Origin: Methanobacterium petrolearium
Lineage (GTDB): Archaea; Methanobacteriota; Methanobacteria; Methanobacteriales; Methanobacteriaceae
Direction: 5' to 3'
Assembly (NCBI RefSeq): GCF_017873625.1
Contig: NZ_JAGGKL010000013.1
Coordinates: 7,964-71,963 of the forward strand
DNA: 64,000 nt
Positions 58,231 through 64,000 of this stretch are shown here, one piece after another (position 1 is the stretch's first letter; each line of letters opens with the position of its first letter). Made by a program: the position numbers and the translations under genes. The notes beneath the pieces were generated by a model that did no database searches, had not been told where the DNA came from, and was given only the letters and a program-made list of their open reading frames with translations.

Positions 58231-59217
58231 TTAAAACCATTGTTCTAAACTACTCTGGGTGCTCTCCAATTTTTTGAGTTTCCCAACAGCACTCAGTACT
58301 CTGTCTTCAGAAAAATCATGTTCTCCGCAGAGGAAATCCACGATGCCCTGCTGTTCAGTGTTTCCCCATTTTAATTGATAGTTTGATTCAACTTCATGTT
58401 TCAGGAACATGTCACGCAAAAGAGTAGGATCAACATCAAGCTCGATATCCAGGGCTTCCAGAATTTTAAATATGTTGCCATGTTTTTTGATGAGTTTCAA
58501 ACCCTTTTTAGCCCCAATACCTTTAATTCCCTGGTTGAAGTCTGTGCCCACCATTATAGCCAGGTCAACCAGTTGTTCACGTGTTATATCCAGGGTTTTT
58601 AGGATTTTTCCCAGTTCAATGATTTCAGGATTGTTCTGATTCCCGCTGATTGTAAGGTTTTTCACCATTCTAGGTGCTCCGAAGAGCATACAATCATAAT
58701 CCTGGGAAGCAACACACCATGCATCGCCACAAGCCACCATATATGATGCTTGGGCTTCTCCTTCTCCTTTTGCCTGGATGTATGGGATGCCCATGAGTTT
58801 GATAAGTTTTTTTGAGCCTTCTACGATTTCAGGTGACATGCGGGATGATCTAACTGCATATTTCCTGGCATCTTCCATGCGACCTTCTTCCAGAGCTTCT
58901 TTCCATTTTTTTTCAGACTCTTTTTTTACTTCGGCACGTTTTTGTTGAGTTTCTTTTTTAAGGGCACTGGACTGACCATCAAAAACATAGATTGGTTTGA
59001 TTCCTTTTTCAATAAGGGATGATGTACGGTACAAAATTCCACTGAAATGAGAGGTAACCCTTCCATTCTCATCACGAAGTGGAGTTCCATCGTACTGGCG
59101 GATACTGGATAGGAACTGGTATATGACGTTAGCAGCATCCAGTGCCACTACTTTACCATCTAAATCATTGAAACTAATCTCTTCTGGAGATACAATGTCT
59201 TTAAATTTCACACCCAT
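58231..59217 (-). CDS. fen: Flap endonuclease 1
   Basis: 328 residues. N region GVKFKDIVSPEEISF with VVALDAANVIYQF, the I region QAKGEGEAQASYM and SQDYDCMLFGAPRMV with catalytic acids, then the helix-hairpin-helix IMVGTDFNQGIKGIGAKKGL. The C-terminal QSSLEQWF is a full PIP box for PCNA. It removes 5' flaps during Okazaki fragment processing. Usual length. Confidence 0.96.
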   Translation of the reverse strand: MGVKFKDIVSPEEISFNDLDGKVVALDAANVIYQFLSSIRQYDGTPLRDENGRVTSHFSGILYRTSSLIEKGIKPIYVFDGQSSALKKETQQKRAEVKKESEKKWKEALEEGRMEDARKYAVRSSRMSPEIVEGSKKLIKLMGIPYIQAKGEGEAQASYMVACGDAWCVASQDYDCMLFGAPRMVKNLTISGNQNNPEIIELGKILKTLDITREQLVDLAIMVGTDFNQGIKGIGAKKGLKLIKKHGNIFKILEALDIELDVDPTLLRDMFLKHEVESNYQLKWGNTEQQGIVDFLCGEHDFSEDRVLSAVGKLKKLESTQSSLEQWF

Positions 59218-59326
59218 AATGATACACCACCATTAGCTTCTATCATATTGTATTAGCTTTTATCATAACCCATTAGATCCTATCCTGGAACTATATGACT
59301 AACAGGAAATTAACCTATAAACTCAT

Positions 59327-61107
<1,781 letters not shown>

Positions 61108-61198
61108 GAATATAACACCATAATGTCATTACAGGCAGTTTAATAAGTCTTCACTGGTCTTCGTTGAACTAAGTTGATGACCCTATTTACTATTTCTA

Positions 61199-62374
61199 TT
61201 AAAATCTGAATGGACCCCTTACTGAGCGCACGATCTCATTAAAAAGATCATCATTGATGTATTTTCCTCTTTCCCGTTTTTGTTTAACTTTTTCCACGAT
61301 TTCGCACAGTTCGTCACGGCTCACATTAATTCCGCACTCATCAAGTTTGGCTTTCACTGCTCGGCATCCGGAGTGTTTTCCCAAAACAATTCGTCGCTGA
61401 TGGCCAATTAGTTCTGGTATGAAAGGCTCATAGGTTAATGGTTCTTCAAGAACTGCGTCTACGTGTATACCTGACTCGTGTCTGAAAACGTTTTTACCCA
61501 CAATGGGTTTGTTATAGGGCACTTTCATGTTGGTAAGTTCTTCTACCAGTTGTGAGAGTTCGTAGAATGTACTAATATCAAATCCAAGATCTACACCATA
61601 AATAAGAAGCAGAGTCATTACCATTTCTTCTAAGGAAGTGTTTCCTGCTCTTTCTCCAATTCCATTTACAGTAGTTGAAACTGCATCTGCACCAGCCAGT
61701 AAACCTGAAATACAATTGGATAGGGCCATTCCAAAATCATTGTGGCAATGTAATGCTATTTCGGTATTTATTTCTTTTTTTAACTCTCGGACCAGGTAAT
61801 CCATACCCTGAGGGCTTATTGCACCTACAGTGTCTGCTATATGTACCCGATCAACTCCATAAAGCTCTGCTCGGCTGTATATGTTTTTCAAAAAGTCCAG
61901 GTCAGTACGGGTTGCATCTTCTGCTGAGAATGCCACAAATAATCCATGGTCTTTGGCATGTTCAATAGAGTTCATGCAGATGTTTAGAGCATCATCTTGG
62001 TCAATTCTTAATTTATGTTTTAGGTGAAGTGCAGATGTTCCCATAAAAGTGATTATACCATCCACATCACAATCAATTGCTGTGTCAATGTCTTCTTTTT
62101 TGGTACGGGAGAGAACCAGGATTTGTGCATCTAGATCCTCTGCTACAATGGCTTTTACGGAACGATTTTCCTCTTGGGAAACAACTGGAAAACCAGCTTC
62201 AATCTGGTGTAATCCCAGTTCATCTAATTTACGTGCTATTTTAAGTTTTTCCTGTGTTCTGAGACACACACCTGGTGTTTGTTCACCATCTCTGAGGGTG
62301 GTGTCGTAAACTGTGATTTTTTCCGGGAATTTTAAGTTAACAGATTTGTTATAAGGGCTTACAAAATATTTCAA
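61199..62374 (-). CDS. aksA: Homocitrate synthase AksA
   Basis: 391 residues with a TTG start at 62374 behind GGTGG; the nearby ATG runs at once into TGA. DRE-TIM enzyme: KITVYDTTLRDGEQTPGV, ALHCHNDFGMALSNC, and the C-terminal FRHESGIHVDAVLEEP. Condenses 2-oxoglutarate (and chain-extended homologs) with acetyl-CoA towards 2-oxosuberate for coenzyme B. Distinguishing AksA from LeuA or CimA rests on the Arg/His/Thr pattern and the neighbouring homoaconitase gene. Confidence 0.88.
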   Translation of the reverse strand: MKYFVSPYNKSVNLKFPEKITVYDTTLRDGEQTPGVCLRTQEKLKIARKLDELGLHQIEAGFPVVSQEENRSVKAIVAEDLDAQILVLSRTKKEDIDTAIDCDVDGIITFMGTSALHLKHKLRIDQDDALNICMNSIEHAKDHGLFVAFSAEDATRTDLDFLKNIYSRAELYGVDRVHIADTVGAISPQGMDYLVRELKKEINTEIALHCHNDFGMALSNCISGLLAGADAVSTTVNGIGERAGNTSLEEMVMTLLLIYGVDLGFDISTFYELSQLVEELTNMKVPYNKPIVGKNVFRHESGIHVDAVLEEPLTYEPFIPELIGHQRRIVLGKHSGCRAVKAKLDECGINVSRDELCEIVEKVKQKRERGKYINDDLFNEIVRSVRGPFRF

Positions 62375-62710
62375 AACATTACCACCTGTATTTTTAATAT
62401 AAAATACAAATTTAACCCTTAATTTGCATTAAAAAGGATTAAAGTATTTTGATACATTTTTTAAAATGAATCCTCCTTAAAAATCATTTTATCAGATAGT
62501 TTATTGGACTATCATGGATTATTATTTTGATATAAATGTATTTTTCGTTTTGTATCTTAGCTACTCATCGGAGGGCTAATTCCGGTAGCCGGTGTTCAAC
62601 CTTTTTCATACCTCATAATATAGTTTTTAAAACAGCAGTACATCAATAAATTTATAAAAAAAATAATTTTAATGGTTTAAATGAGCTCTAGAATATTACT
62701 GTGAATACTT
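62375..62710. other. Intergenic region with a GC-rich island
   Basis: Mostly AT-rich. It contains a TATA box (62530-62538), a GC-rich block (62560-62600) and a T-run (62601-62606), described separately as a candidate small RNA. Otherwise no gene is seen. Confidence 0.4.
62560..62606 (+). ncRNA. Candidate orphan small RNA
   Basis: ATATAAATG (62530-62538) stands about 26 bases before a short GC-rich segment (CATCGGAGGGCTAATTCCGG, then TAGCCGG), ending in CTTTTT. GGCTA (62574-62578) pairs with TAGCC (62586-62590). No ORF is present. The assignment rests only on composition, TATA spacing, a hairpin and a T-run. Confidence 0.28.
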
Positions 62711-63250
62711 TCAGTCAGTTTCCATTAATTCTAGGTACGAAGTTCTTTCAAAACCGTCATTTATTCCTATTTTTGAATAAGTCGCAAAGATCTCATTCAA
62801 AGCCTCTTGGGTGTCTTCACCTTCTTCGATTTCCTTTTCGATTTCCACAAAACTACCCACTTCCTGAACTTCATCCAGGGCCACCATTAACTCCCCCATA
62901 GTGTAGATAATCCGGTTTTTGCGAACAGTTGCCACTGGACGGAAACTGAGATTTTCAAAAATATCTGCCACTTTAAGTGAATCTTCCACTGCTACTTCAA
63001 TTTCCTTCCGGGTTTTACTGATATTATCCATTTTTGGACCCTTGTAGGTGATATATATCTCTTCAGAATTTTCACTTCTAATTTTCCTTATTCTGAGAGC
63101 TTCATCAGTTTGGGCAAAGTCTCTATGTGGTGCATTAAAATATAAATCTTCTTGATATTCTTTTTTGACCCTACATGCTCCTATTCCAATCAGCCTTTCT
63201 TCTATTTTATTTAAATTAGGGGCATGTGCCTTAACTTCAACTTCTATCAT
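62711..63250 (-). CDS. cyaB: CYTH-domain protein (CyaB-like class IV cyclase/triphosphatase)
   Basis: 179 residues. The ExExK motif is at the very start (IEVEVKAHAPN, Glu3, Glu5, Lys7), followed by ALRIRKI, IYITYKGPKM, RKEIEVAVED, VRKNRIIYTMGELMVALDEV and SFVEIEKEIEEGED. The tunnel-fold binds triphosphates; archaeal members may be thiamine- or polyphosphate-type phosphatases or adenylate cyclases. It lies 37 bases downstream of a coiled-coil protein gene on the same strand. Confidence 0.88.
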   Translation of the reverse strand: MIEVEVKAHAPNLNKIEERLIGIGACRVKKEYQEDLYFNAPHRDFAQTDEALRIRKIRSENSEEIYITYKGPKMDNISKTRKEIEVAVEDSLKVADIFENLSFRPVATVRKNRIIYTMGELMVALDEVQEVGSFVEIEKEIEEGEDTQEALNEIFATYSKIGINDGFERTSYLELMETD

Positions 63251-63287
63251 GATAGACTCCTAAAGGGCATTATATTTTATTGTATGT

Positions 63288-63692
63288 TCATCCAACTCTT
63301 CTTTCTATTGAATTTCTTATGTAGATTTCAGCATCGGATATTTGGGTTAAATAATTATCAACCATGTTCTCAACCATTTCATAGGATTTTATTTTAGTAT
63401 TTCGCTTTTTAATGATATTTTTCTTCTTTTTTACCCGTTTTTGAACCTGACGAGAAGAAAGCTCGCGAGTTTCTTCTGGAGAGGGGTTTAATTCATTAAT
63501 AAGTAGTATATATTCTTTTCTAATTGTTCTTATGTCCGTTCTTATGTTGTGTCTGATTTTTTTCAGAATATTCTTCATCTCTTCCAGTTCATTCATGGTT
63601 TTCATGGCCCTTTGAATGTTGGAAACATCTATTTCCATCCCATCAATCTCTAGTTCATCCAGTTGTTGTTGGTAAATCTTGGGACCTAACAT
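63288..63692 (-). CDS. Small coiled-coil hypothetical protein
   Basis: 134 residues, strongly basic and helical. Heptad-like stretches at about 23-70 (IQRAMKTMNELEEMKNILKK) and a Lys-rich middle (RQVQKRVKKKKNIIKKRNTK). No membrane segment or motif. GGTGAAA precedes the ATG. It is probably co-transcribed with the CYTH gene. Function unknown. Confidence 0.68.
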   Translation of the reverse strand: MLGPKIYQQQLDELEIDGMEIDVSNIQRAMKTMNELEEMKNILKKIRHNIRTDIRTIRKEYILLINELNPSPEETRELSSRQVQKRVKKKKNIIKKRNTKIKSYEMVENMVDNYLTQISDAEIYIRNSIERRVG

Positions 63693-63900
63693 GATTTCAC
63701 CTTTAAATGTAACATAATTTTTATTTACCCCGACTAATCATGATAGCTTGATCTTATAGTGATGTATTACTAAATTTGTTTTGTTGTAAAACAATATATA
63801 GAGAATTTCGATTAACTGTTTGATCTTTGGATATTTAAATTTTTTATTTGATTGAATTCGTTGTTTAAACTGTTTAATTTGGTAAATACATATATTTATA

Positions 63901-63922
63901 TACTCTTATGTTTATAAGAGTA
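63901..63922. repeat. Inverted repeat before the transposase-like gene
   Basis: TACTCTTA (63901-63908) and TAAGAGTA (63915-63922) with a 6-base loop, directly after a TATA-like TATATTTATA and 2 bases before the ATG at 63925. It may be part of a terminal inverted repeat of the element or an operator/hairpin limiting transposase expression. Confidence 0.55.
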
Positions 63923-63924
63923 TT

Positions 63925-64000
63925 ATGAAGTCTTTTGAGAACTATTTCATGAATAAGCAGTATGAGCGTGTCAAGGAACTTGGTGATAAGTTAGCTGAGA
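63925..64000 (+). mobile_element. 5' end of a probable IS transposase gene, cut by the window edge
   Basis: The frame is open to the edge: MKSFENYFMNKQYERVKELG then DKLAE. I recognise this as the N-terminus of IS5-like transposases common in Methanobacterium and Methanosphaera, but 25 residues are too few for certainty. It has no ribosome binding site. Confidence 0.55.

Overview
The window reads as a chromosome segment of a mesophilic hydrogenotrophic methanogen of the Methanobacteriales, most likely Methanobacterium or a close relative. The evidence is archaeal informational genes (Pelota, FEN-1 with a PIP box, a CDC48/VAT-type AAA ATPase), an AksA/homoaconitase pair of the type used for coenzyme B, a trpEGCFBAD operon divergent from a TrpY-like regulator, a huge adhesin-like protein, MraY/MurG-like membrane or cell-wall genes, AT-rich DNA with archaeal TATA boxes, and strong GGAGG/GGTG ribosome binding sites.

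Region 1 (1-11 kb) is accessory and visibly decaying. Intact genes (zinc-ribbon protein, ferredoxin-type aldo/keto reductase with its TetR repressor, CapA-like protein, ICMT-like methyltransferase, UspA, DASS transporter) alternate with broken ones: a carboxymuconolactone-decarboxylase family gene with several lesions, a conserved gene with an in-frame TGA, a frameshifted iron-sulfur flavoprotein, a PAS sensor with no usable start codon and a frameshift, and two small broken genes.

Region 2 (10.8-13.5 kb, with an outlier near 18.1 kb) is the most original part. Small secreted or membrane genes share an upstream promoter element (core GATCTGGGTGTAA, then TTGGAA, then a TATA box). They include a Cys-rich secreted protein with CDGT and YGQ repeats and two paralogous three-helix membrane proteins with conserved histidines, one carrying a four-times-repeated nonapeptide. 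No described system matches this arrangement as far as I can tell.

Region 3 (13.8-31.2 kb) is stress and metal biology: an arsM-arsR-DGC-arsC cluster without an efflux pump, TrkA, a NYN-domain protein, two GyrI-like proteins, a TMEM175-like channel, three methyltransferases, a lipid-type CDP-alcohol phosphotransferase, a membrane protein-MarR-flavodoxin operon with a double palindromic operator, a CopB-type and a CadA-type P-type ATPase (the latter behind a typical ArsR/SmtB operator), a protease-zinc ribbon-RDD fusion, and tRNA-Ser(CGA).

Region 4 (31.2-63.7 kb) is ordinary core genome: the trp operon with TRP boxes and trpY, hypC, a flavoprotein disulfide reductase, a glycosyltransferase, a TrmB regulator next to an ABC exporter, the adhesin, an MraY-like transferase, pelota, prephenate dehydrogenase carrying an FDX-ACB-like tail, CDC48, ahcY with two DUF2119 paralogs, fen, a chorismate-lyase-like gene, homoaconitase large subunit, aksA and a CYTH protein. 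The window ends in the first 25 codons of what looks like a transposase.
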